Both the position numbers and the translations under genes were made by a program. Below, piece by piece: positions 37,016 through 45,315 of a stretch of DNA of 64,000 bases; position 1 is the first letter of the stretch, and every line of letters starts with the position of its first letter. The notes under the pieces were generated by a model, which saw nothing but the letters and a program-made list of their open reading frames with translations, searched no databases and was not told the origin of the DNA. The stretch is from an uncultured Sunxiuqinia sp. (lineage in GTDB: Bacteria > Bacteroidota > Bacteroidia > Bacteroidales > Prolixibacteraceae), in assembly GCF_963678245.1 (NCBI RefSeq), contig NZ_OY782767.1:62001-126000 (forward strand), written 5' to 3'.

Positions 37016-38250
37016 TACAATTGTTCCTTTCTCTTTTTTGTTCCATCCCGAAACAAGAACAGTGTTCCGGCCAACAACATGAAGATGCCTAAGTAAACTG
37101 CCGGAATCCATGGATCTCGCACCAGCTCAATCACACTTAAGGTAGACCACTTACCCATTTCGGTGTCGTAACTTAATTGATAAAGCTTCCATCCTCCCAG
37201 CTTAAATGGTTTGTTCACTTCCAATGTAGTTTCCAGTTGCTGGCCATCCTGAGTTAAAATTCGAATTGCCGACTGATACTTTTGTGGCTCAGGTGGCAGC
37301 ATCACAATGGAGTGCTCACCGCTGATTTTAAAAGCGTACGGTTGTTGCCTGAAGCTTCCTGGGCTAACCCAGCCGTTCGCTGTTTCTCCGGTTTTTGTAT
37401 GTGTAACTTTAAGTTGCGCAGCAGGCGGCGATCCGATTTCATATACTCGTTCAAATCGATTGCCAATGAGGCCAGCTTCGCCTAGCAGTTTTTCAACTTC
37501 AACATTGTAGCTTAACAACTTGAAAGGTGCTTCTACAACTGAAAAATACTGGTTCTTTTTGCCTTCTGTTACCACCTTTCCTGTTTCATTGTCAATCAAA
37601 GCTAGTTTTGGGGGATACTCGTCAATGCTGAAGTTGAGCAACTCAATCGCGATGGGGAGCTCAACCATTTGTCCGCGTTGATTGGTTGCCCGCCATTCCG
37701 GTTGGCCTTCCTGACAATTCATACTTAGACGTTGTAGGTCGCTGCTCCCCAAGGCTGATGCAGTCAGGGCAATCCACAATCCCAGATGGTTTAAAATATA
37801 ACCCGTGTTTTTTAGTTTGAAGGGAATTAAGCGTTTTAAAGTCGCCAACCCGAGGCTGGATAAGAAATATACATTCGCTAAAACAAACAGCCAGCTATTT
37901 GTTAGCTGATTTAATCCGGTCAGGTCGATGATTAAGGATGGTGACTGCTGATGTTGAGGAATAATTCCCATCAGAATAGCCAATCCACAATAAAAAGCAG
38001 CTGACGTTACCGCAGCGGGAACCGAAGATAACCATTTGTTTAATGCAGACTTTTTGTAAAAGAAATGTATCGCGAGTAGAATAGTAATAAACAGCAGTCC
38101 TAAAACCAGATTTCCAGGCCACGTAGGAATTTGTAGTTTTAGCGAAGGCAAAAATGCCTGCCAAACGATTCCCAGTATTGCCATTCCTCCTACAACAATC
38201 CAACCTTCACGATACGACCAGGGTGTTTGCCAGGTACTTTTCTTCGTCAT
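37015..38250 (-). CDS. ccsB: Cytochrome c biogenesis protein CcsB/ResB-like
   Basis: The 411-residue protein has four N-terminal membrane segments, a large periplasmic beta domain (about 165-370, with GGWKLYQLSYDTEMGKW) and a C-terminal membrane segment (YLGIFMLLAGTLFLF). This is the ResB/CcsB layout. It partners the CcsA encoded immediately downstream. The start ATG lies two bases after the porin stop. Confidence 0.9.
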   Translation of the reverse strand: MTKKSTWQTPWSYREGWIVVGGMAILGIVWQAFLPSLKLQIPTWPGNLVLGLLFITILLAIHFFYKKSALNKWLSSVPAAVTSAAFYCGLAILMGIIPQHQQSPSLIIDLTGLNQLTNSWLFVLANVYFLSSLGLATLKRLIPFKLKNTGYILNHLGLWIALTASALGSSDLQRLSMNCQEGQPEWRATNQRGQMVELPIAIELLNFSIDEYPPKLALIDNETGKVVTEGKKNQYFSVVEAPFKLLSYNVEVEKLLGEAGLIGNRFERVYEIGSPPAAQLKVTHTKTGETANGWVSPGSFRQQPYAFKISGEHSIVMLPPEPQKYQSAIRILTQDGQQLETTLEVNKPFKLGGWKLYQLSYDTEMGKWSTLSVIELVRDPWIPAVYLGIFMLLAGTLFLFRDGTKKRKEQL

Positions 38251-38252
38251 GC

Positions 38253-39470
38253 CTATTTAATAAAATTTGGGGTTACTCTTAACATCAGCCAACTCCAGTA
38301 ATTCGTGGCCGTATGATCTCCACCTTTGATTAATTCCATATTTTCGCCAGCAAACATAAACGAAAGTCCACAGCTCAATTTAGCTTCAGGACTAATTTTC
38401 CAACCCGCTCCTAAATCCAACTCAGTACCCAGATAGTTGGAGGCGTCGGCACTAATTTTTGCTGCCGTTGAAAAATAATGGATGTGAGCATTCAGGCTCC
38501 ACTGGTCTTTTGAGTAATTGTACTTTGCATAGATGTCATTCAAGCCAACATTGTTGGCATGGTTGCCCACATAGAAATAGTCCATAAAACCATTGAATTT
38601 ATGGTTGGTGCCATACAAGGGAGTGAAGGATTTGTTTTTATCATCATCGTATGCGGTTCCCGAAAGTCGCTCGTATCCCCACGTAATTCCCCTTGGACAA
38701 GTCGCTTCAAGCAATACGTTGTAAGCGTTTAACTCGCTGCCATTGCCGGTTTTTCCTGTTTGTAGATAGGCATTGGCGGCTAAATTAAATTGGCCTAATT
38801 GAAACCTTGTGTGACCACCCAGTGTCTGGCTGTAGTTTACTTCTTGTCCGTCGACTGTCAGTTGAGGAATGCCGTTGTTTAAAGCAAGCAAGCTCAAACT
38901 GGAGTTGTCCCATTTTTTATTAACCCAAACAAATTGCAAATTTTTATAGGCGTCATTTCCATCAAAAATATTATTGGTCGGATTTGTGTTTTCGTGATGA
39001 GCAATACCCAAATGCAGACTAATTTCACTTTGGTATTTCAGGATAGCCAAATCGTGCGAACGTGCCTGATGTGCCCAACCCACATTTCCAAAGATGCGGT
39101 GGTCATCATAGACTAATTCTTGTCGTCCGGCTTTGAGTGAAAATTCCGGAGTGAAAAATACTTCGACCCAAGCTTGGTGCACTGATGTGGCATAGTCTTC
39201 GTTTGCAACTAGCTGTGCCTGACTCCCCCAGGTACGAACGTCTTGCAATACCAAATAGGTAATAACTTTTTCTGATTGGTATCGGGCGTTAAGTCGCGTG
39301 CGCTGAGCAGTGAATAGTGATGCATCCTGATCGGCGGTAGCCAGGCTTTTATAGCCATGGCTCAACTCCGTGCGAGGTCGAAACTCGCCGCTCAACGAGA
39401 ACTGCGCATAGGTTTTTGATATCGTCAGCACCAGAACGACAACTAACCCAATGACTGATATTTTCTTCAT
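38253..39470 (-). CDS. Alginate-export-type outer-membrane porin in the nrf operon
   Basis: The 405-residue protein has a signal peptide ending at TYAQ and a beta barrel of the alginate_exp type (opening FSLSGEFRPRTELSHGY, then TAQRTRLNARYQSEKVITYL; further on SLKAGRQELVYDDHRIFGN). In this operon, between nrfA and ccsB, it more likely admits nitrite or another small anion than alginate. It overlaps the end of nrfA by four bases, so it is cotranscribed. Confidence 0.82.
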   Translation of the reverse strand: MKKISVIGLVVVLVLTISKTYAQFSLSGEFRPRTELSHGYKSLATADQDASLFTAQRTRLNARYQSEKVITYLVLQDVRTWGSQAQLVANEDYATSVHQAWVEVFFTPEFSLKAGRQELVYDDHRIFGNVGWAHQARSHDLAILKYQSEISLHLGIAHHENTNPTNNIFDGNDAYKNLQFVWVNKKWDNSSLSLLALNNGIPQLTVDGQEVNYSQTLGGHTRFQLGQFNLAANAYLQTGKTGNGSELNAYNVLLEATCPRGITWGYERLSGTAYDDDKNKSFTPLYGTNHKFNGFMDYFYVGNHANNVGLNDIYAKYNYSKDQWSLNAHIHYFSTAAKISADASNYLGTELDLGAGWKISPEAKLSCGLSFMFAGENMELIKGGDHTATNYWSWLMLRVTPNFIK

Positions 39471-40996
39471 CGTAATTTGGTTTCGTTTCGTTTGACATCC
39501 CAGGAGGCTTCTCTTTCCTTAGCTTGTTCCAGCCATTGAGGAACCACTGTTTCTAAAAACTCTTCCTTTTCCTGATTTAGTTTGGCCATATCCAGACCGA
39601 TGAATTCTTGCGCTTTGGCTTTGGTTGAAATATCGGGGTAAGGTAACTCTTCGTTAAAACCTTTTGAAGCCAGCAAACGCGACAGTTTAATTCTGGTTTC
39701 CTGAGCGATGGTAATTCCGGTTGAAATAATCCGGCTGGTTTCAAGTGGAGCGTGGAACGAACCACCGTGAGCTGCTGCGGCATAATCCCACCGCCATTGT
39801 GCATGACGAATTCCCATCAGGATTTCTTGCATTTCATCTTCACTAGCTTCTAAATCCCAGGCTTTTTTGGCTTCAAGGTGTGCGCGAACAATAAGCTCTT
39901 CCAGTTTGTCACGGTTTTCAATGACTTTATCCTGTCGGTCAAATACATTTTGCAACAAGGTCGCAGTTTCTTCACGGTGGCAAACCTGACAGGAATTGGC
40001 AACATTGTTCAATGGAGATTGAATGTGGTGATCGGTAAATTTCTGTCCACCCTCTGATTTGTATGGCATGTGGCAATCGGCGCACGAAACACCTCGTTCG
40101 GCATGGATTCCCTGCTTGTAAATTTCATATCCCGGGTGCTGGGCTTTCAGCATCGGAGCTTTACTAATGGCATGTGTCCAATCGCTGAAATTCATTTCGT
40201 CGTAATATTCTTCGGCGGCTTCCACTGTCATTCCTTTCTCCCATGGAAAGGTGAGGTATTGAGCACCATCAACTGTGTTTTTGTTGAAATAATATTCTAC
40301 GTGGCATTGAGCGCAAACCAAGGAGCGCATTTCCTGGTGAGTGGCTTTGTTAACATCTTTCCCCATTTTCTCAAATGCTTCGACCAATGCTGGTCGGGTT
40401 ACGCGAAGATTCATTGTTTCCGGATCATGGCAGTCAGCACAGCCAATCGGATTTACAATCTCGGAACCCAAACGAGCCCATTTCCCTTTGTAAAACTCGG
40501 CTACTCCTTCTTCCTGCATTACGCGAGGAACATCCGGGCTCTTACAAGTCCAACAAGTCGATGGCATGGGGCCTTCGTCGGGGTTATCCGGAGCACCAGT
40601 TCGCAGCGTTTTACGGATGTCCTCCACTGCATAGTAGTGGCCTCTACCTTGATTATAATCTTTGGAAAAACCATAACCGGCCCAAAGTACAACAAGCCGA
40701 GGATCAACTTCGAGCATGTCGATCATGGCATTTCCGTTGTATTTACTTTGGAATGAAGTATCCGCTGTTTGGTAATACGACTGAAATTCTCTTGGAAAGT
40801 TTTCTCCCCAGACCTCGTTGCGAGGTTCAAATTCCGACAACTTCATTTTAGGTACATTAACGAAACTGGCTTCAGCCCGGCGTTCCATGATGGAGGACGC
40901 CAATAGCCCAAGCAGAAAAACGACAAGGATGGTAGCTGCGAAAAGAAGCCATCCGATAATTGGTTTTTGTTCAATGGTAGTCTTTAGTGGTTTCAT
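39467..40996 (-). CDS. nrfA: Pentahaem cytochrome c nitrite reductase NrfA
   Basis: NrfA reduces nitrite to ammonium with six electrons in the periplasm. The 509-residue product has the active-site haem motif CWTCK, with Lys as the axial ligand, and four CxxCH sites: CADCH, CAQCH, CADCH and CQVCH. An N-terminal membrane segment (about 14-32) acts as signal or anchor. All haem sites are intact. It follows nrfH by 15 bases and precedes the porin and haem-lyase genes. Confidence 0.98.
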   Translation of the reverse strand: MKPLKTTIEQKPIIGWLLFAATILVVFLLGLLASSIMERRAEASFVNVPKMKLSEFEPRNEVWGENFPREFQSYYQTADTSFQSKYNGNAMIDMLEVDPRLVVLWAGYGFSKDYNQGRGHYYAVEDIRKTLRTGAPDNPDEGPMPSTCWTCKSPDVPRVMQEEGVAEFYKGKWARLGSEIVNPIGCADCHDPETMNLRVTRPALVEAFEKMGKDVNKATHQEMRSLVCAQCHVEYYFNKNTVDGAQYLTFPWEKGMTVEAAEEYYDEMNFSDWTHAISKAPMLKAQHPGYEIYKQGIHAERGVSCADCHMPYKSEGGQKFTDHHIQSPLNNVANSCQVCHREETATLLQNVFDRQDKVIENRDKLEELIVRAHLEAKKAWDLEASEDEMQEILMGIRHAQWRWDYAAAAHGGSFHAPLETSRIISTGITIAQETRIKLSRLLASKGFNEELPYPDISTKAKAQEFIGLDMAKLNQEKEEFLETVVPQWLEQAKEREASWDVKRNETKLR

Positions 40997-41011
40997 TGTA
41001 TTGATGATTTT

Positions 41012-41584
41012 TTAGTTATTGTCTAATTTTTTAATCCACTCAGGTACGGGGCTCTCAGGAAGGGGAACATGGGCGAAAGGTGCGCTTGATAAACTGTTGA
41101 CTCTTCCGTGAGGGACTTCCCTGTGGCACTCCCAGCACTTTCGATCGGTGCGATGCTCTTTATAATTTGAAATGCAGACTGATTGCTTGGCATCCATCAA
41201 CTGTCTTTCGTGGCAACGCACGCAATTTTGATGAACAACTTCAGCACCTTCCTCTTTGATGAAGATTACCTGAGGTTCTTTTCGAAGGGTGAAAATGGTA
41301 GCATGACGCAGCCCATCTTTTGCCTTGAAGTAATATTTATTGAACACGTTGTTGTGTGGTACGTGGCAGTCATTGCAGTTGGTCCACTCTCGGTGTGAAC
41401 TGTGATTCCAAGTTGCGTACTGAGGAGCCATGATGTGGCAATTTACGCAGGTTTTCGGATTGTCAGACAAATATGAATGGGCTTTGGATAAGTAGACGGA
41501 TAATACAAAAAGTCCGGCAAAAATCCCTAACGCAATAATAACGGGAATTCTCCAGATTTTAGGCGGATGAAATTTTTTGATCAT
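41012..41584 (-). CDS. nrfH: Tetrahaem cytochrome c quinol dehydrogenase NrfH
   Basis: NrfH takes electrons from menaquinol and passes them to NrfA. The 190-residue product has one N-terminal membrane anchor (about 10-30) and four haem sites: CVNCH, CNDCH, CVRCH and CWECH. It is the first gene of the nrfHA-porin-ccsBA operon and is preceded by a perfect CRP/FNR-type palindrome. Confidence 0.97.
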   Translation of the reverse strand: MIKKFHPPKIWRIPVIIALGIFAGLFVLSVYLSKAHSYLSDNPKTCVNCHIMAPQYATWNHSSHREWTNCNDCHVPHNNVFNKYYFKAKDGLRHATIFTLRKEPQVIFIKEEGAEVVHQNCVRCHERQLMDAKQSVCISNYKEHRTDRKCWECHREVPHGRVNSLSSAPFAHVPLPESPVPEWIKKLDNN

Positions 41585-41609
41585 GTCAGGCTTGTTTTTT
41601 TTTATTGCT

Positions 41610-41617
41610 TAAAACTA
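41610..41617 (-). promoter_or_regulatory. -7-like promoter element of the nrf operon
   Basis: TAGTTTTA on the minus strand differs from TAnnTTTG only in the last base. It predicts transcription starting near 41604, about 20 bases before the nrfH start. The normal -33 position has no TTTG, as is usual when an activator supplies contact. Confidence 0.5.
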
Positions 41618-41637
41618 CGCAAGCCAAAGGAGGAAGG

Positions 41638-41655
41638 TTGTAACCAATGTTACAA
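41638..41655 (-). promoter_or_regulatory. CRP/FNR-type operator of the nrf operon
   Basis: TTGTAAC-CAAT-GTTACAA is a perfect inverted repeat with seven-base arms and a four-base spacer, the layout bound by dimeric CRP/FNR-family regulators. Its centre is about 42 bases upstream of the predicted nrf start, the class II activator position. The regulator is not identified; the Crp-like protein encoded at 46650 is one candidate. Confidence 0.65.
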
Positions 41656-41664
41656 AACGTAACA
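41648..41664. promoter_or_regulatory. Second overlapping inverted repeat upstream of nrfH
   Basis: TGTTAC-AAAAC-GTAACA has six-base arms and a five-base spacer. It shares the GTTACAA arm with the larger palindrome, so binding to the two would be mutually exclusive. Confidence 0.35.
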
Positions 41665-41812
41665 ATTCCGGGAAATATTTGAGAGTTTAATCCTTATATA
41701 GACTCATTCAAAATTACTCCTGTTTCGTATCAATTTGTTAATATTGGCATTTACGCTTGTAAACAGGTAGTTAATGTTTGGGCTTCTTATCTTTGTATTT
41801 ATTAGTCTATAG

Positions 41813-41847
41813 TTTGAATTTCCAACAAACGTTTTCTTCTACTTTTG
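41813..41847 (+). promoter_or_regulatory. Promoter of the divergent porin gene
   Basis: TTTG (41813-41816) and TACTTTTG (41840-41847) fit the Bacteroidota -33/-7 elements with starts 27 bases apart. The untranslated leader would be about 60 bases. A further TATCTTTG at 41788-41795 has no matching -33. Confidence 0.6.
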
Positions 41848-41916
41848 CAGCTTGAATCAGAAACGATGAAACCATGTTGTTTCATCGTTTCTTGTTGAAG
41901 TAAAAACAGAACAGAC

Positions 41917-43191
41917 ATGCGTAGAAGAATTATTTTAGCAATTATCTTGCTCACTTCTTTTATAGTGGGACAGTCTCAGGAAAAGTTAAGTAAAGATTTG
42001 AATCTGGATATTTACGGGTTCGTGAGAAATGATTTGATTGTTGATACCTACAAAGGAATTGATGCAGGCTACGACTTGTTTTACTTGTTTCCTTTGTATG
42101 CCGGGCAAGATCAAGATGGTGAAGATATTAATGAATGTACTAGTGCAACGCTTTCAGCAATGTCGACCAGATTGGGTGTGAAAGTAGACGGGCCCGAGAT
42201 TTTTGGTGCAAAAACGAATGCGGTTGTTGAGTTCGACTTTCTGGGAATCACCAAGTCGGAGCCTACCTTATTTCGCATCCGCCATGCCAATGTGACGTTT
42301 AATTGGGAAAATTCAAAACTGCTGGTTGGACAAACCTGGCATCCGTTCTTCGGCGGAAGCGCTTATCCGATTGTTGCCGGGTTAAATACGGGTGCCCCAT
42401 TTCAGGCATTTAACCGTTCGCCACAAATACGCTACGATTATAATGTAGGCCAATTTCAATTATCAGGTGCTGCGGTTTATGAAAATCAATATACCTCGAA
42501 AGGATTGGAAGCCGGTGGTTTTGTTACCGGTAATCAAGCTCAGCGAAATGCGGTAATGCCAGAACTTGTTTTAACAGTAGAATATGATCATGCAGGTGTG
42601 AAAATTGGAGTAGGAGCTGAGGTGAAGCGCATTAAACCTTGTATGACTACTGTGGGAACTGAAGGCTCCTTTAAGCTGGACGAAACTCTGACTAGCGCAG
42701 GTTTTATGACCTACATTCAATATAAAAAGGAAAAGTTTTCCTTTTTGGCCAAAGGTTTTTACGGACAAAATATGACTCACCTGACACAGGTCGGGGGATA
42801 TGGAATTACGTCAGTTGATGAAGCAACCGGAGCCATGACATATACGAACTATACCAATTACACGAGCTTGTTGAATGTCGTTTATGGTAAAAAATGGCAA
42901 GTGGGTGTGTTTTTGGGTTATGGCGCCAACCTGGGAACTGGCGAGGCATTGTATGAATATCCAACGACAGGAAGTGCGCTCACTAAAGGTGTTTTGCCCA
43001 ATGTTCAGGACTTGGCCCGGATTGCACCGCACGTTTCACTTAACCTGTCTAAAATTCGATTGTCTGCTGAATATGAAATGACTACAGCGAATTATGGCAT
43101 CGGTAGTTTTCAGTTCGACGATGGTTTATACGCTGACACCCATCGCACGACGAATAACCGCATTATCGCCGTTATGACATACTTCTTTTAA
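41917..43191 (+). CDS. Outer-membrane porin, DcaP-like
   Basis: The 424-residue protein has a signal peptide ending near GQSQ and a beta barrel that opens LNLDIYGFVRNDLIVDTY, contains VEFDFLG and LVGQTWHPFF, and ends MTYFF with a terminal Phe, as barrel proteins do. The pattern is that of DcaP-like trimeric porins, which pass small organic acids. It is divergent from the nrf operon by 332 bases and has its own promoter; the substrate is unknown. Confidence 0.75.
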   Translation: MRRRIILAIILLTSFIVGQSQEKLSKDLNLDIYGFVRNDLIVDTYKGIDAGYDLFYLFPLYAGQDQDGEDINECTSATLSAMSTRLGVKVDGPEIFGAKTNAVVEFDFLGITKSEPTLFRIRHANVTFNWENSKLLVGQTWHPFFGGSAYPIVAGLNTGAPFQAFNRSPQIRYDYNVGQFQLSGAAVYENQYTSKGLEAGGFVTGNQAQRNAVMPELVLTVEYDHAGVKIGVGAEVKRIKPCMTTVGTEGSFKLDETLTSAGFMTYIQYKKEKFSFLAKGFYGQNMTHLTQVGGYGITSVDEATGAMTYTNYTNYTSLLNVVYGKKWQVGVFLGYGANLGTGEALYEYPTTGSALTKGVLPNVQDLARIAPHVSLNLSKIRLSAEYEMTTANYGIGSFQFDDGLYADTHRTTNNRIIAVMTYFF

Positions 43192-43410
43192 TTCAGCCTG
43201 AGTTTATAGCCTCACAAAAAGCAAATTTCATTTTATTCACTTTGCTCTAAACTCTTGTAGCAAGAAACTTTTAAAGGTTTTTTGTCTATAAAAAATCAAT
43301 ATTAAGTATCTTTATGCCCTTTCTGATGGATTTGACGTTTTAATTGGTTTTTTCTTTATAAATACGGTGAGGTAATCAGAAGACTCTTTAACTTTTTTAT
43401 AAAATTGAAA

Positions 43411-43563
43411 ATGATAAAGCGAAAGTTAAGTAGCAACGAAAAGTTTCTAATTAGTTTTATTATTGTTTTGATTGTTGCCATTGCTTTTAATTGGGACGAA
43501 TTTTCGAAACAGATAAAAGAGGTTTTTGACCAGTCGACCCCAACAGAGCAAACTGTTGAATAA
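43411..43563 (+). CDS. Small single-pass membrane protein, 50 residues
   Basis: ATG 43411 opens a frame to TAA 43563. The product begins MIKRKLSSNEKF, then has one hydrophobic segment (LISFIIVLIVAIAF, about 13-26) and an acidic amphipathic tail (WDEFSKQIKEVFDQ). Basic residues before the segment predict an inside N-terminus. The A-rich stretch before the ATG is typical of Bacteroidota starts. I do not recognise a family; it lies between a porin and pheA on the same strand. Confidence 0.5.
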   Translation: MIKRKLSSNEKFLISFIIVLIVAIAFNWDEFSKQIKEVFDQSTPTEQTVE

Positions 43564-43649
43564 GCAAACCATTGGAAGTCGATTTGACGTTGAAGGATAA
43601 AATGAAGCTTAAATGATCTCACATTGTTGAGGTATTATATAAAATAAGT

Positions 43650-44489
43650 ATGAAGAAAATAGCAATTCAAGGTATTGCTGGTTCATTTCACGAAGATGCA
43701 GCGCGGAATTATTTTGGTGAGGAAGAGATTGAAGTTCATGAGTGCAGATCGTTTCAGAGTGTGTGTGAACTGATTGATACCGATCAGGTTGATATTGCCG
43801 TCATGGCTATTGAAAACTCTATTGCAGGAAGCATCATTCAAAATTACTCGTTGATTCGCGACTATCATTTGCGAATTATTGGTGAAATATATCTGCACAT
43901 TCAAATGAATCTGATGATGTTGCCGGGTGCAAAACCGGAAGACATTCAAACAATTTATTCGCACCCAATTGCAATCAGACAGTGTGCTGAATACATTGAA
44001 AAATATTACCCAAATGCGAAGATTCGTGAGAATCAGGATACAGCTGCTTCAGGAAAGCTGCTGGTCGAAGAAAAATTGACTGATGCAGCTGCAATTGGTA
44101 ATTTACGCACCGCAGAACTCTATGGGTTGAATGTTGTCGATCGTGGTATTGAGTCAAATAAAAAGAATTACACCCGATTTTGGATTTTATCGAAACGGGC
44201 CAATCATACCGTCGAAAACAATAAAGCTTCTATTTGCTTTGAGGTTGGACATTATTATGGTGCATTGGCTTCGGTGCTTAATATATTTGCAGAAAACAAA
44301 ATCAATCTAAATAAAATTCAGTCGATTCCTATCGTGGGGAAGCCCAATGAATATACCATTCATGTAGATGTTGAGTGGGGCACTGTTGAGAATTATGAAC
44401 ATGCGATTCATTTAATTTTGAAAAATGTCTCCAGTTTGTCTATTTTAGGGGAATATGTTCGGGGCGAACTTGAAATACAAAATCAGTAA
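43650..44489 (+). CDS. pheA: Prephenate dehydratase
   Basis: This 279-residue enzyme converts prephenate to phenylpyruvate in phenylalanine synthesis. It opens IAIQGIAGSFHEDAARNYF, has the catalytic TRFW motif in NYTRFWILSK near residue 173, and carries a C-terminal ACT domain (about 190-275; GALASVLNIFAENKINLNKI and the regulatory ESRP-equivalent region IQSIP). It is monofunctional, with no chorismate mutase domain. It is followed after 13 bases by a flavodoxin gene. Confidence 0.93.
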   Translation: MKKIAIQGIAGSFHEDAARNYFGEEEIEVHECRSFQSVCELIDTDQVDIAVMAIENSIAGSIIQNYSLIRDYHLRIIGEIYLHIQMNLMMLPGAKPEDIQTIYSHPIAIRQCAEYIEKYYPNAKIRENQDTAASGKLLVEEKLTDAAAIGNLRTAELYGLNVVDRGIESNKKNYTRFWILSKRANHTVENNKASICFEVGHYYGALASVLNIFAENKINLNKIQSIPIVGKPNEYTIHVDVEWGTVENYEHAIHLILKNVSSLSILGEYVRGELEIQNQ

Positions 44490-44502
44490 AAAACTAAGAG
44501 AT

Positions 44503-45027
44503 ATGAGTAAAATAGGATTGTTCTTTGGACCAGAAAAAGGATCAGTAAATCGCGTTGCCGAAAAACTTGCAGCCGCTATTGGCGAGGATAAAGTTGAAAT
44601 GGTTTCTGTAAATGAGGCATCGTACAGTGATATTGACAAATTCGATAAAATTATCTTTGGTATTTCTACCGTTGGTAAAGAAACCTGGGATTCGGAGTAT
44701 TCAAATACCGATTGGAGTAAGTTTTTCCCTGAAGTGAGCAAGGCCGATTACGACGGAAAAGTGGTTGCACTTTTTGGATTGGGAGACCATGTCACTTATC
44801 CGGATCACTTTGTAAATGCTATGGGTCGTTTAGCGAAAGAGCTTGCGAAAAAAGATGCAAAAATTGTCGGTTCAGTTGATCCTGATGACTATGAATTTGA
44901 AGAGTCGGAAGCTTTAATTGATGGTAAATTTGTTGGTCTGCCACTTGATGAGGATTTTGATCCGGAACTTACAGATGAACGAATTTCTAATTGGTTAAAA
45001 TCAATTCAAGCTGAATTTGGTTTTTAA
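44503..45027 (+). CDS. fldA: Flavodoxin
   Basis: From ATG 44503 the product is 174 residues, the size of long-chain flavodoxins. It opens SKIGLFFGPEKGSVNRVAEK; the phosphate loop normally TGNTE/T reads GPEKGSV, which still follows strand 1. The FMN-shielding strands FGISTVGKETWDSEYSNTDW and ALFGLGDHVTYPDHF are typical. Flavodoxin can replace ferredoxin as electron carrier, for example for the ferredoxin-linked 2-oxoacid oxidoreductase 2.9 kb downstream. The in-frame ATG 16 codons earlier overlaps pheA and is not used. Confidence 0.92.
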   Translation: MSKIGLFFGPEKGSVNRVAEKLAAAIGEDKVEMVSVNEASYSDIDKFDKIIFGISTVGKETWDSEYSNTDWSKFFPEVSKADYDGKVVALFGLGDHVTYPDHFVNAMGRLAKELAKKDAKIVGSVDPDDYEFEESEALIDGKFVGLPLDEDFDPELTDERISNWLKSIQAEFGF

Positions 45028-45043
45028 CTGAAAAACATGATAT

Positions 45044-45075
45044 AATTCAGGTCATCCAAAAGGTCTGAATTTCTT
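45044..45075 (+). terminator. Possible terminator after the flavodoxin gene
   Basis: AATTCAG/CTGAATT pairs over seven bases with a 14-base loop and is followed by TCTTTTG. The stem is weak. Confidence 0.4.
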
Positions 45076-45315
45076 TTGATTTCTATTGTTTATCTTCGAA
45101 ATTATTTCGATTTCATTCTTTAATTCAGCAAGTTCTGTCGATTTTTAAAACCTGTTGAGAAATACAATTTTAAGGCTTGGCAAATCGGAGATTCTTTGCT
45201 TCTTTTATTTATTATTTCTGGCTATTTAGTTGAAATTCATCAGTTACAATCTTTTTTTTAGCTATTTATTAGCAGGGAAATTAAATAACTAAGGCCGGGA
45301 TGGAGAACTTAAATC

